Below, piece after piece: positions 7,380-17,100 of a DNA stretch of 21,672 bases (position 1 is the first letter of the stretch; each line of letters begins with the position of its first letter). The stretch spans positions 1 to 21,672 of the forward strand of contig DDIP01000381.1 of NCBI GenBank assembly GCA_002338605.1, written 5' to 3'. Below the pieces are notes generated by a model that saw nothing but the letters and a program-made list of their open reading frames with translations, was not told where the DNA came from and made no database searches. Position numbers and translations under genes: made by a program. Source of the stretch: Proteobacteria bacterium UBA1847. Its GTDB lineage: Bacteria; Pseudomonadota; Gammaproteobacteria; Steroidobacterales; Woeseiaceae.

Positions 7380-7414
7380 TGCCGGATTTAGGCTATTATG
7401 CGCGGCTCGTTCGC

Positions 7415-7420
7415 GGAGGT
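7415..7420 (+). promoter_or_regulatory. Strong ribosome binding site of the aldehyde dehydrogenase gene
   Basis: GGAGGT lies five bases before ATG 7426 and fixes this start. Confidence 0.75.
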
Positions 7421-7425
7421 AGGAC

Positions 7426-8853
7426 ATGCTCGAAAAACTGCAATTTTATATCGACGGCCAGTGGGTGGACCCTGTCGAGCCGAAGACCCTCGATGTCATC
7501 AATCCGGCGACCGAGGCTGTTTACGGCCGCATCAGCATTGGCTCAGCCGCCGACGTAGACAAGGCTGTCGTCGCCGCCTCACGGGCGTTTGAAAGCTTCT
7601 CAAAGACCAGCCGCAAAGAGCGAATTGCGCTGCTTGAAACCATCCTCAAGGTGTTCAACCGTCGATCCGACGAGGTGGCCGAGGCCATCATGGATGAGAT
7701 GGGGGCACCCTGGGGTCTGGCCAAGCATGCCCAGGCAGCCAGCGGCACCCAGCACATTGGCGCCGCTATCGAAGCGCTCAAGACTTTCGAATTCGAAGAA
7801 AAAGTCGGATCGGCGCTGGTCGTCAAGGAACCAATCGGGGTTTGCGGACTGATCACACCCTGGAACTGGCCCATGAACCAGATCGCGGTCAAGGTTGCGC
7901 CGGCGCTGGCCGCGGGCTGCACGATGATCCTGAAACCCAGTGAAATTGCCCCGTTCGACGCCATAATTTTCGCGGAGATCCTCGACGAGGCCGGCGTACC
8001 CGCAGGTGTCTTCAACCTGATTAATGGCGATGGCCCCGGCGTCGGCACGGCGCTCAGCCAGCACCCGGGAATTGCCATGATTTCATTCACGGGCTCGACC
8101 CGCGCAGGCGTACTGGTTGCACAGAATGCAGCACCGACAGTCAAACGGGTTGCGCAGGAACTCGGCGGCAAGTCGGCCAATATCATTCTTGACGATGCCG
8201 ACCTCGAAGTCGCGGTCACGGCGGGTACCAAGGCGATGTTTGAGAATACCGGGCAGTCCTGCGATGCACCATCGCGCATGCTGGTGCCCAAAGACAAGAT
8301 GGACGCGGCGGCCGAAATCGCAGCAAAAGTCGCCGCCGGCGCAGCAGTCGGCAACCCGCGCGACAAGGGCACCCGCATAGGGCCGGTCGTCTCTGATGTG
8401 CAGTGGGCCAAGATTCAGCAGTTGATCCAGAAGGGAATCGATGAAGGCGCAACGCTGGTTGCCGGTGGTACCGGTCGGCCCGAAGGGCTGGATACAGGCT
8501 ACTACGTGAAACCAACCGTGTTTGCGAATGTCAGTAACGACATGACGATTGCACGCGAAGAGATCTTCGGGCCTGTCCTGTCGATTATTCCCTACGAGGA
8601 CGAAGACGATGCGATTCGCATTGCGAATGACACGCCTTATGGATTGTCGGGTTACGTCTCATCGGGTGATTTCGGGCGTGCGCGAAAGATTGCGGCACAA
8701 ATGCGCACCGGTATGGTGCACATCAATGGCGCCGAACTTGAAGCGCTGGCGCCTTTTGGCGGTTACAAGCAGTCGGGAAACGGGCGCGAATGGGGCGCGC
8801 ACGGAATCAACGAATTCCTGGAAGTGAAGTCCGTTTACGGCTACGCGAAGTGA
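7426..8853 (+). CDS. NAD(P)-dependent aldehyde dehydrogenase
   Basis: Oxidises an aldehyde to the carboxylic acid in the cytosol. The protein has 475 aa, normal for the ALDH superfamily. Key residues are all present: N147 in TPWNWPMNQ, E245 in QELGGKSANI, the nucleophile C279 in ENTGQSCDAPSR, and the EEIFGPVLSI and FGGYKQSGNGREWG blocks near the C-terminus. The CDAPSR variation after the catalytic Cys and the overall pattern resemble the broad-range ALDH group (AldA/betaine-aldehyde-like), but the substrate cannot be read from the sequence. It has a strong Shine-Dalgarno. Its TGA stop (8851-8853) shares its last base with the ATG of the next gene, so the downstream lipoprotein is probably translationally coupled. 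The HTH regulator and the FadB-like gene nearby suggest a role in acyl or alcohol catabolism. Confidence 0.95.
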   Translation: MLEKLQFYIDGQWVDPVEPKTLDVINPATEAVYGRISIGSAADVDKAVVAASRAFESFSKTSRKERIALLETILKVFNRRSDEVAEAIMDEMGAPWGLAKHAQAASGTQHIGAAIEALKTFEFEEKVGSALVVKEPIGVCGLITPWNWPMNQIAVKVAPALAAGCTMILKPSEIAPFDAIIFAEILDEAGVPAGVFNLINGDGPGVGTALSQHPGIAMISFTGSTRAGVLVAQNAAPTVKRVAQELGGKSANIILDDADLEVAVTAGTKAMFENTGQSCDAPSRMLVPKDKMDAAAEIAAKVAAGAAVGNPRDKGTRIGPVVSDVQWAKIQQLIQKGIDEGATLVAGGTGRPEGLDTGYYVKPTVFANVSNDMTIAREEIFGPVLSIIPYEDEDDAIRIANDTPYGLSGYVSSGDFGRARKIAAQMRTGMVHINGAELEALAPFGGYKQSGNGREWGAHGINEFLEVKSVYGYAK

Positions 8854-10208
8854 TGAAATTAATGAGGTTAAAGTATTCGGCGCCGCCCCTGGTATTTGCG
8901 CTGTTGATCACTGCCTGTGACAGCGGCTCATCCTTGCCGGAAGCAACCGGCAAGGGCAGTATCCGTGCAATCAACGCGATTGTTTCCGCGCCGGAAGTCT
9001 CCTTCCTGATCGAGGAGCGGTCACTGGGTACGGTCGATTTTCGCCAGGCAACAAGCCCTGAGGATTACGATGACCTGACGTACAAATTCAATTTCGAAGC
9101 GTTTTTCGCCGGGAATACATCGCTGACGCGGTTCGCGTCGCGCAGTCTCGACGTCGTTGCGGAAATGGATTACACAATGGTGCTAACCGGAACACTGGCC
9201 AACGCGTCGGTACTCCTGTGGGAAAGTCCACAGCGCACGTTCAGTGGCACTGAGACGGTATTCGAGGCCAGGTTTGCGCACACAGCCGAGTCACTCGCTA
9301 CCGTCGACTATTACTTTGCTCCGCCTGGAACAGCCCCGGTGCTCGGCGAGGAAATCGCAACGCTCGCATTTGGCGAAGTATCGAGCGCCGCTGACTATGC
9401 GGCGGGTGACTACGTGCTGACGGTTACCGCTGGCGACGATCCGACCGATGTATTGTTTCAATCCGATACGGCGACGCTCGCCGCGGCGAATCAGTATACG
9501 ATCACGACGTTTGATGGCGGACCGAACACCTTCGCACCGATCATTGCCAGCGCATATGCAACAACAGCAAATGCTATTACATTGGCGGACATTAATTACC
9601 CGGCAACAGTGGAATTCATCAACGGTTCGCTCGATCTCGGCACCGTCGATATTTACGATGACGAATCCCAGACTTCGCTGATTGTCGATGATCTGCCACA
9701 CAAGGGAGTCTCCGCCGAGCTCAACCTCCCCCCGGGCAGCAGTGATGTTTCGTTTACACCCTTTGATGCCAATAACCCCGTCCTTGTTGAGGCAACAGTG
9801 AACTTCTTTACCGGCATTCGCGGTCGCGTCGTTACAGTCGGTGCAGCAGACACATTGCGTGTGGTGGCTTACAACCCGGATCGCCGCGGGGTCGACACAC
9901 ACACGAAATTCCAGGTATTCATTGCGGCAAGCAATATTGAGTTCATTAACGTGTACGTCATTGAAGCGGACGCCGTGCTCGATGAGCAACAACCTGTTCT
10001 GGGTGGGCTGACAGTTGGGACTACGTCAGCAACAGCACAGCTGCGTGCCGGCAGCTATGACATATACCTTCGCGAATTCCAGGGTACCGAGATTCTCGCA
10101 GGTCCGGTTCGAATCGATGTTGCTGCGGGCGATGTGGTCAATGCCATCATCTACGACGACGTGGATCCTGCCGTACTCGATTTCGTTATATTGCCGGATA
10201 ACCCCTAG
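8853..10208 (+). CDS. Lipoprotein with tandem DUF4397-like repeats
   Basis: The protein has 451 aa. The N-terminus MKLMRLKYSAPPLVFALLITAC has basic residues, a hydrophobic core and a lipobox (ITAC, C22), so it should be a lipid-anchored envelope protein. The mature part is beta-rich and falls into about four similar units beginning near GSIRAINAIVSAPEVSF, FEARFAHTAESLATVDYYF, TVEFINGSLDLGTVDIY and SNIEFINVYVIEAD. Each resembles the DUF4397 pattern of an R/F-x-x-N/H-A segment followed by a V-x-V/I-Y strand. The frame is open further upstream, but ATG 8853 overlaps the stop of the aldehyde dehydrogenase gene (TGATG) and gives the lipobox at the right distance. Function is unknown. The gene ends in a four-base overlap with the convergent cyclase gene. 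Confidence 0.83.
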   Translation: MKLMRLKYSAPPLVFALLITACDSGSSLPEATGKGSIRAINAIVSAPEVSFLIEERSLGTVDFRQATSPEDYDDLTYKFNFEAFFAGNTSLTRFASRSLDVVAEMDYTMVLTGTLANASVLLWESPQRTFSGTETVFEARFAHTAESLATVDYYFAPPGTAPVLGEEIATLAFGEVSSAADYAAGDYVLTVTAGDDPTDVLFQSDTATLAAANQYTITTFDGGPNTFAPIIASAYATTANAITLADINYPATVEFINGSLDLGTVDIYDDESQTSLIVDDLPHKGVSAELNLPPGSSDVSFTPFDANNPVLVEATVNFFTGIRGRVVTVGAADTLRVVAYNPDRRGVDTHTKFQVFIAASNIEFINVYVIEADAVLDEQQPVLGGLTVGTTSATAQLRAGSYDIYLREFQGTEILAGPVRIDVAAGDVVNAIIYDDVDPAVLDFVILPDNP

Positions 10209-12124
10209 GATGCCGTAGCAGCGTCGATGTACGCCGCGCGATCATTTGCCGCTTCTTCTTCCGATATTCGCTTTGTTTCATACATCGCCTGGTCGGCAAC
10301 ACTCAGCAGGTGCCAGAGTTCCTCGCCGTGTTTCGGCATCAGTGCAATGCCCACGCTCGCGGTACACTTAATTTCCTGACCCTGGATGATGTAGGCTTCC
10401 GACGCCGTTTGCACCAGGCGTTCAGCGATGTGGCGAACATCGTCGATATTGACGCCGGGCAGGACAATTGCAAACTCATCGCCGCCGAGCCTTCCAAGAA
10501 TGTCTTCAGGCCGCAGGCAGAATTCCAGACGATGCCCAAAGGCTTTCAGCAGCGCGTCGCCCGCCTGGTGTCCGAAACGATCATTAATTGATTTGAATTG
10601 ATTCAGGTCAAGGTACAGGACTGCACCCAGACTGCTGCGCCGGATAACCGCCGCGCCTTCCTTTTCGAAACCCCGGCGGTTCAGAATTCCGGTTAGCGGA
10701 TCACGCAAAGCATCGGCGAGCATTTTGTCCTCATTGCGCTTGCGTTGCGTGATGTCGATCAGAGTCACGGAAAAATCATCACCAACCGGCTCACCGACAA
10801 TGCGCAGCCAGCTATCACCCTGGCTTGACTCGCCGGCCACTTCGAAACTGATCTGCGAGTTTGCTTTTTTCTCACCGCCAAAATGCTGCAGAAGTTTTTC
10901 CGGATTCAGGTGCAGAAGCTTCTCCAGCGGCATTCCGACCAGCGTACCGTTCCCCTCACCCGCAAAGTTTTCGGCAGCGCGATTGGCAAACACACACCGG
11001 AACTTGTGATCCGGATCGTTCACGTCCCGCGCGAAGCGCAGGATACCGTTCGACGACGTTTCGATCAGCGTTCGAATCAGATGCTCGGAATCGGCAAGCT
11101 GGCTGAGGGCATTGCGACGTTCAGTCACGTCGCGACACACCACCACCATGCCGAGGTTCTGGCCCTTCGGACCGGTCAAGGGTCCGACGCTGACCTCGTA
11201 GACGTTCTCGGTGTCCATTCGCAGTGTCTGCGTCAGGTCCAGTTCCCTCGCCTGCTCGAGAATAGCGCGCGCAGCCGGAAAGTCTTCCCATAGCTTGCGC
11301 CCGATCAATTTCTTTTCCTCGCCTTCGAGCAGGGCCTGCGCGGCCTTGTTCGCACAAATAATTCGCTGTTCGCCATCAACCACGAAGATCGGGTCACGCA
11401 CATGATCGAACAGTGTCTGGTAAGCGAGTGGGCTGAATTCGTGCATACGCAGCTTGAGGCTCGCATACGCAAACATGGGCCATACCAGCGCCAGTGACAC
11501 GGAAGTGAACGGAAATTCCGGAGCCCCTACGCCAAGAAAAGTATTCGCGACGCTGATGGAATACGGAAGTGTTGCGCACAACAGGAACATGATCAGCGTT
11601 TTACGATGTGCCGGTGCAATCGTCGGCAACCTGCCAACCATCAGCATCGCTGTCAGCGCAAATAGCCCATAAGTAAAGGGTGCATAAATCCTGTTGTACC
11701 AGTAGTGATCCGTCACATCGCTGTAAACCAGCCCGGTTGCCGTTTCATTCACAATCCAGATGAAATTGTGCATCGAGTTCGTCAGCGCCAGACCGGTGCT
11801 CGCAACCGGAACGATCGACAGCATGATGATCAACAGCGGACTGGGGGCACCGACCGTAAACTCCCGATAGATAATGTAGAAAGCGATCGGAATAAAGCCC
11901 GCGGAGAAGAAACTCAAGGTCCGCCCGATGCCGTAGAAATTGGCGTCGGTGGCCCCGTAGGAAAACGCAGAACCCGTCAGCATGCCGGCAATGAGAAACA
12001 GCAGGAAGCTGACCATGTTATTCGCGTACTGGGGCGCCGATCGCGCGACACGCACGGCCAGGACTGCATACGCGATGGCAGCTATCGCCAGGAAAGGCGT
12101 AACAATTGGGTCCAGCAATGACAT
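10205..12124 (-). CDS. Membrane-bound diguanylate cyclase (7TM-PAS-PAS-GGDEF)
   Basis: Predicted to make c-di-GMP from two GTP at the inner membrane. The protein has 639 aa. Residues 1-225 hold about seven hydrophobic segments, like the 7TM sensor regions of some histidine kinases. A PAS domain at about 235-335 ends RDVTERR and a second at about 345-462 ends IDITQRK. The GGDEF domain covers about 470-620 with DPLTGILNRRGFE, the active site GGDEF at 547-551 and an intact inhibitory I-site RPED at 538-541, five residues before it. It should therefore be active and feedback-inhibited. ATG 12124 has no strong Shine-Dalgarno. It follows the YbdK-type ligase by 75 bases on the same strand, so it may be last in that transcript. 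The signal sensed is unknown. Confidence 0.92.
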   Translation of the reverse strand: MSLLDPIVTPFLAIAAIAYAVLAVRVARSAPQYANNMVSFLLFLIAGMLTGSAFSYGATDANFYGIGRTLSFFSAGFIPIAFYIIYREFTVGAPSPLLIIMLSIVPVASTGLALTNSMHNFIWIVNETATGLVYSDVTDHYWYNRIYAPFTYGLFALTAMLMVGRLPTIAPAHRKTLIMFLLCATLPYSISVANTFLGVGAPEFPFTSVSLALVWPMFAYASLKLRMHEFSPLAYQTLFDHVRDPIFVVDGEQRIICANKAAQALLEGEEKKLIGRKLWEDFPAARAILEQARELDLTQTLRMDTENVYEVSVGPLTGPKGQNLGMVVVCRDVTERRNALSQLADSEHLIRTLIETSSNGILRFARDVNDPDHKFRCVFANRAAENFAGEGNGTLVGMPLEKLLHLNPEKLLQHFGGEKKANSQISFEVAGESSQGDSWLRIVGEPVGDDFSVTLIDITQRKRNEDKMLADALRDPLTGILNRRGFEKEGAAVIRRSSLGAVLYLDLNQFKSINDRFGHQAGDALLKAFGHRLEFCLRPEDILGRLGGDEFAIVLPGVNIDDVRHIAERLVQTASEAYIIQGQEIKCTASVGIALMPKHGEELWHLLSVADQAMYETKRISEEEAANDRAAYIDAATAS

Positions 12125-12199
12125 AACGTCATGCTAGCTGGCCGCGGCGCTACATAATGCGACCTGTTCCGCATTCCCGGCGCTGGAACGCGCACCATG

Positions 12200-13342
12200 T
12201 CACACTTTCAGGCCTTCTGCGGTGTCCTCAATCAGTGTATCGACGACGGCCTTCAGGCTGTCCTCGACCGAGTTTCCCGCCGCACGCTCAAGCTCAAATT
12301 CCCGGCGCTGTCGGTGAGCACTGGTGCCCCGTGACAGGATCGCCCTGACACCAGCCAGTTCCTTTTCGCAGCCCAGCGCCTCAGCATCTTCAGCCACCAG
12401 GGCGAAGATCTCCTCGATCAGGGTTTCGAATGGCACGACGATACCCTTGGCAAGGTCTATCATGCCTTCGTCAAAACTGTAACGCACCGCGCGCCAGCGG
12501 TTTTCGCGAATCAGCATTGGCGTATATATCCGCCAGCGCTGGTTACGTCTGCGGAGGCGATACAGCATGCGCAGAATGCAGACCAGCAGCGCGGTCAGGG
12601 CAACCGTATCGTCGAGGCGCGTGCAGACATCCATAACGCGAGTTTCCAGTGTCGGAAAACGCGCGCTTGGCCGCAGGTCCCACCAGATCCGTGTCGAATC
12701 TTCAATCAGTCCCGCGTCCATCAGAACGTTGATGTGTCGCTGATACTCCGCCCAGCTTGCAAACCGTTCCGGCAAACCGGTGCGCGGCAGCGCATCGAAA
12801 ACCGTCAGCCGATAGCTGCTGAGTCCCGTGTCACGCCCGCCCCAGAACGGGGATGAACAGGACAAGGCAAGAAGGTGGGGCAAAAAATAGGACAGCTGGT
12901 TCATCAGATCGATGCGCAACTCGTCGTCGCCGATTCCCACATGAACGTGCATGCCACAAATGACGAGACGTCTTGCAGCACCCTGCATTTCGTGAGTTAG
13001 CTGGTCATAGCGAACTTTTTCCGTGTGTTTTTGTTCGGTCCAGCTCGAAAATGGATGGGTCGAAGCGGCGATCGGGGCAAGCCCGTGGCTGTCGGCAACC
13101 TGGATAATATTGGTGCGCAGGCGGGCCAGATCTTCACGCGCTTCCTGAACGTTGTTGCAAACCTTAGTACCGATTTCAATTTGTGAGCGCAACAACTCCG
13201 AGGTAACCTGCGCGCCGCACCGGTCCTCAGCTTCTGACATCAAAGTCTCCGGCGGATCGACGACCAGCGCGCGAGTCTTTTTGTCTACCAGTAGATACTC
13301 TTCCTCAACCCCTATCGTGAACGCTGGTTCGTTTGTTTTCAT
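12200..13342 (-). CDS. Glutamate-cysteine ligase family 2 / YbdK-type carboxylate-amine ligase
   Basis: ATP-dependent ligase that joins a carboxylate, glutamate in characterised members, to an amine. The E. coli homologue YbdK has only weak gamma-glutamylcysteine ligase activity, so the true substrate may differ. The protein has 380 aa, close to the family's ~370. Motifs are IGVEEEYLLVD (10-20), ELLRSQIEIGT, GMHVHVGI, FWGGRDTGLSSYR and WWDLRPSARFPTLETRVMDVC. The GVEEEY motif sits at the very N-terminus in this family, which confirms ATG 13342 and hence a 38-base overlap with the end of the amidohydrolase gene upstream. The tight pairing suggests that the two proteins act together. Confidence 0.92.
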   Translation of the reverse strand: MKTNEPAFTIGVEEEYLLVDKKTRALVVDPPETLMSEAEDRCGAQVTSELLRSQIEIGTKVCNNVQEAREDLARLRTNIIQVADSHGLAPIAASTHPFSSWTEQKHTEKVRYDQLTHEMQGAARRLVICGMHVHVGIGDDELRIDLMNQLSYFLPHLLALSCSSPFWGGRDTGLSSYRLTVFDALPRTGLPERFASWAEYQRHINVLMDAGLIEDSTRIWWDLRPSARFPTLETRVMDVCTRLDDTVALTALLVCILRMLYRLRRRNQRWRIYTPMLIRENRWRAVRYSFDEGMIDLAKGIVVPFETLIEEIFALVAEDAEALGCEKELAGVRAILSRGTSAHRQRREFELERAAGNSVEDSLKAVVDTLIEDTAEGLKV

Positions 13343-14156
13343 TATCTGCCCCGCTATTGGCCAAACGTTTCGGTATCGATTCGATAATGCCGTGCATCAA
13401 CCTGGCGATTGTGGCGACCCCGTCGTCGCTGTCGATCAGATCCTGGCGAATCTCAATTCCGACATGCGGGATGCCCGCGGCTTCCGCATGCGTGTCGATC
13501 GTATAGTCCTGCGGCGCTCTGCCGGAATAGGGCTCATTGTCACCGACGTGGTAGCCGGCGGCCCGGAAGCCCTCGAGAAAGATGTCGCGCAAACGTGCGT
13601 CGGTATCCCACAGTACGCCCATTTGCCAGGGTCGTGACACGCCGTCCATGACCGGCGTAAAGCTGTGAACGGTAATGAATGCCGGCGTCGCGCCGATCGC
13701 GGTCAGGCGCTTGACTTGCTGGTCGATCGCCTTGTGGTACGGCCAGTATATGGCATCGGCACGCAGGTCCTTGTCAGCCTGTGACAGGCTTCGATTGCCG
13801 GGAATCAGCACGCCATCACCGAATTGCAGGAAGGCGCCGGGATCCATCAATTCGCGATTGCAGTCTACGACCAGCCGCGAGTATTGCTGAACGACCGTCG
13901 TGACGCCAAGGGTCGAGGCCAGGCGCTCGGTCAGAGGCCCTGCACCGATATCAACGGCGAGGTGACAGCGGCGGGCAAACGGGTCGAGTCCCATATCGCC
14001 CAGCGACTCCGGAAAACGACAGCTCGCATGGTCGCAGACCAGCAAGATGGGCTGCTCGGAAAGGGGGTTGAGAATCTTGAAAGGACCGGGTTCGTTCGCG
14101 GACAGAAGTTGTCTTTGTTCGGATTCTTGTTTTTCGGGGATGCTGCTGTCGGACAT
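13305..14156 (-). CDS. N-formylglutamate amidohydrolase-family protein
   Basis: Zinc-type amidohydrolase fold of the HutG/FGase family (PF05013-like). The protein has 283 aa. Recognisable blocks are VCDHASCRFPESLG (40-53), DIGAGPLTERLAS, YSRLVVDCNRE (92-102), TVHSFTP (162-168) and IEIRQDL (234-240). The classical reaction cleaves N-formylglutamate at the end of histidine degradation, but no hut gene is visible here. Instead the gene overlaps a glutamate ligase of the YbdK type. Proteins of this family are often found beside GCS2 or ATP-grasp ligases outside the histidine pathway, so a different acyl-glutamyl or peptide-like substrate is plausible. It lies 26 bases downstream of the large GGDEF/EAL gene and is probably cotranscribed with it. 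Confidence 0.9.
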   Translation of the reverse strand: MSDSSIPEKQESEQRQLLSANEPGPFKILNPLSEQPILLVCDHASCRFPESLGDMGLDPFARRCHLAVDIGAGPLTERLASTLGVTTVVQQYSRLVVDCNRELMDPGAFLQFGDGVLIPGNRSLSQADKDLRADAIYWPYHKAIDQQVKRLTAIGATPAFITVHSFTPVMDGVSRPWQMGVLWDTDARLRDIFLEGFRAAGYHVGDNEPYSGRAPQDYTIDTHAEAAGIPHVGIEIRQDLIDSDDGVATIARLMHGIIESIPKRLANSGADNENKRTSVHDRG

Positions 14157-14182
14157 GACGCCAGTGTACCGTATCCTGCAAT

Positions 14183-17100
14183 CTACGCCAGAAGTAGTCC
14201 CGCTTTCTCGCCCCAGGGCTCGAAGGACTGCACCGATGCCGGCCGGGCAATGTAGTAGCCTTGGGCAAACTCGATACCCAGCGTGCCGAGCTTGTCCAGT
14301 ACCTGCTTCGATTCGACCCGCTCAGCGATCGTCTCAATGCCCATCGCGTGGCCGACCTCGCTAATCGCCTTGACCATGCTTTCGTCCACGCTGTCGCTCG
14401 CGACATTGCGAATGAATTGGCCATCAATTTTCAGGAAATCGACCGGCAGGTTCTTAAGATAGGTGAAGGATGACAGGCCACTACCGAAATCGTCCAGAGA
14501 AAATTTGCAGCCAAGCTTCTTGAGTTCCTGCATGAAATGTACGACGCGCGACAGGTTCGAGATAGCGGCGGTCTCGGTAATCTCGAAGCAGATCGCTCCG
14601 TCCGGCAACTTTTGCCGGACCAGCTCCTCAATCACAAAATCCAGGAATCGGTCCTCACTCAGTGACGTACCGGACAGGTTGATAGCGAGCGTATAGCGGG
14701 CATCGCCCTGATCGTTTCTGTCCGCAAGTTCGGTAAGCGCTTCGTGAATAACCCAGCGGTCCAGTGTCGACATCAGGTTATAGCGCTCAGCCGCCGGGAT
14801 GAACTGATCCGGACCAACCAACTCACCCGCTTCGTCACGCATGCGCAGCAACAACTCGTAGTGCCCGCGACGGCTGCACTGATCTTTGCCAATACCGATT
14901 ATCGGCTGGAAGAAGAGTTCGAACCGATTGTCTTCAACAGCGCTGGTAATTCGCGACACCCACTTCATCTCTTCGTGACGCATCGATGCGTCGCTGTTCT
15001 TGTAGAGGTGCACCTGGTTACGGCCCATATCTTTTGCCGAGTAGCAGGCGACGTCGGCGGAACTCATGACGCTTGCAACGTCGGCGTTTTCGTTATTAAT
15101 CATGACAACGCCAATAGAGCAGCGCATTGTCGTAAACGAGTCCTGCCACTCGAATCGATATCCTTCGATGGCTCCGCGAATCGCTTCTGCAACTTCGATT
15201 GCCCGTTCGTCGCTGCATCGCTCCAGCAGAATGGCGAATTCATCGCCGCCGAGTCGTGCCAGCAGGTCGGTCGATCGAATTTTTGACTGGATCTGTTCGG
15301 AGAGCTGCCGCAACAAGGCATCGCCCGCCGTATGGCCGAATGTGTCGTTCACGACCTTGAATTGGTCGAGGTCCACGTAAAGCAATGCATGCGTTTCCTC
15401 GCTGTTGTCACGTGTCTTTTCCAAGACGGCGACGAGGCTGTTCTCGAATTCGCGACGATTAATCAGGCCGGTCAGTGCATCGTGCGATGCCTGGTAACTC
15501 AATTGTCTGAACAACCGGGTTTCTTTGCTGACATCGTGAAAGACCATTACAGAACCGACAATGTTGCCGATACGGTCGCGAATGGGTGCGGCCGAATCCT
15601 GGATCGGAACTTCGTCACCATTGCGCGTGATCAAGACCGAGTTTTCCGCGAGTGTAATCGTGCGCCCTTCCTTCAGGCACCGCACGACCGGGTTCTCGAC
15701 GGTCGCGCGGGTATGTGCGTTGACGATCATCATGATATCGGTGACCGGCACATCGCGGGCACTGCGCATATCCCATCCCGTCAGATCCTGTGCGACCGGA
15801 TTGATGTAGTCGACACGGCCATCGGCATCGGTCGTGATGACACCGTCGCCAATTGACTGCAATGTAACCTGCGCCCGCTCCTTCTCTTCAAAAATCTGGG
15901 TCTCGGCGTGTTTGCGTTCGGTGATATCGGTGATAGTGCCTTCATGGGCGATGACATTGCCGTCGCCATCTCTGACCGCGCGCGAATTTTCGAGCACGAC
16001 GATTTTCTTGCCGTCCTTGCGCCGCAGTCGATACTCGAAGTTCTTGACCACACCCTGCGCTTCGAGCCTCGCGAAGACACGCTCGCGGTCAATCGGGTTG
16101 ACGTACAACACCGTCGTTTTTCCTACCGACTTCAGGTCTTCGACGCTATCGTATCCAAGCATTTCGACGAGGGCGGGATTGGCAGTAATAATTTCACCAT
16201 CTCTCGATGCGATATAGACACCATCGACGACATTTTCGAACAATCCGCGATAACGGGCTTCGCTGGTGCGAAGTTTTTCCTCGTCGTGCTGACGCTTGAT
16301 CGCAATGCCAGCGAGCCTTGCCATGCCATTCAATTTATCGAGCTCGTGTGTCGTCGGTGCACGCGAATCGGCAAGATAGACATCGAGCGTACCGACAATC
16401 CGGTTGGCTGCCCCATGAACCAGGAACGACCAGACCGCCCTGATACCGTGACTCGCGGCAACTTCCTGCTTGCCGTCCCAGCACGCATCCGTTGCTATGT
16501 CTTGAGTTATACGATCCTGATTGTGATACACCGCAGAACCGCAGGTCGGAGAATCCGCGCCGACCCGAACAACGTCGAGACAGAGCCGAAACCGGTTGTC
16601 CAGGCTGGGCGCCTCGGCGACAGACAGCGTCTGATTTTTGACGTCGAGCAACATGATTGCCGCTTTGAAGTCGTTACCCAGTTTCTCAACGAAGCGACAG
16701 ATTGCACGCAACGTGCGGTCGTGCGGCGTGCTCGAGGCTATCATCTCGAGTACCTTGTTCTGCGCATAGGCCAGTGCCTCTTCGCGCTTTCGCTCTGCAA
16801 TATCGGTAATACTGACGCGGATCAATCGCTGGTGATCGGATGGCAAGCGACTGAAGCGGACTTCGCAGGGAAATTCCCGGCCATCCGAATCCTGATGCAT
16901 CCATTCGAAACTCGGGTGCCCACCCTCCAGCGCCCGATCAATGAAGCCCCGGCGTACTCCAAATGACGGTGTGCCGTCGGGCTGCATGGCGGGACTGATT
17001 GCTTCCGGACCGATACTCAGCAATCGTGCCCGGGATAGATTGAACAGGATGCAGGCGTTGTCGTTTGCATCGGTGAATACGTTCCTGTCGACATCGAAAA

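Noticed and set aside
7521..8411. Minus-strand open frame of 296 codons inside the aldehyde dehydrogenase gene
   Set aside because: It is Ser/Ala/Arg-rich with no domain pattern, and is an antisense shadow of a well-supported gene.
12118..12132. Inverted repeat ATGAC-N5-GTCAT over the cyclase start codon
   Set aside because: The arms are only five bases, which is expected by chance in a window of this size. No supporting promoter features were seen.
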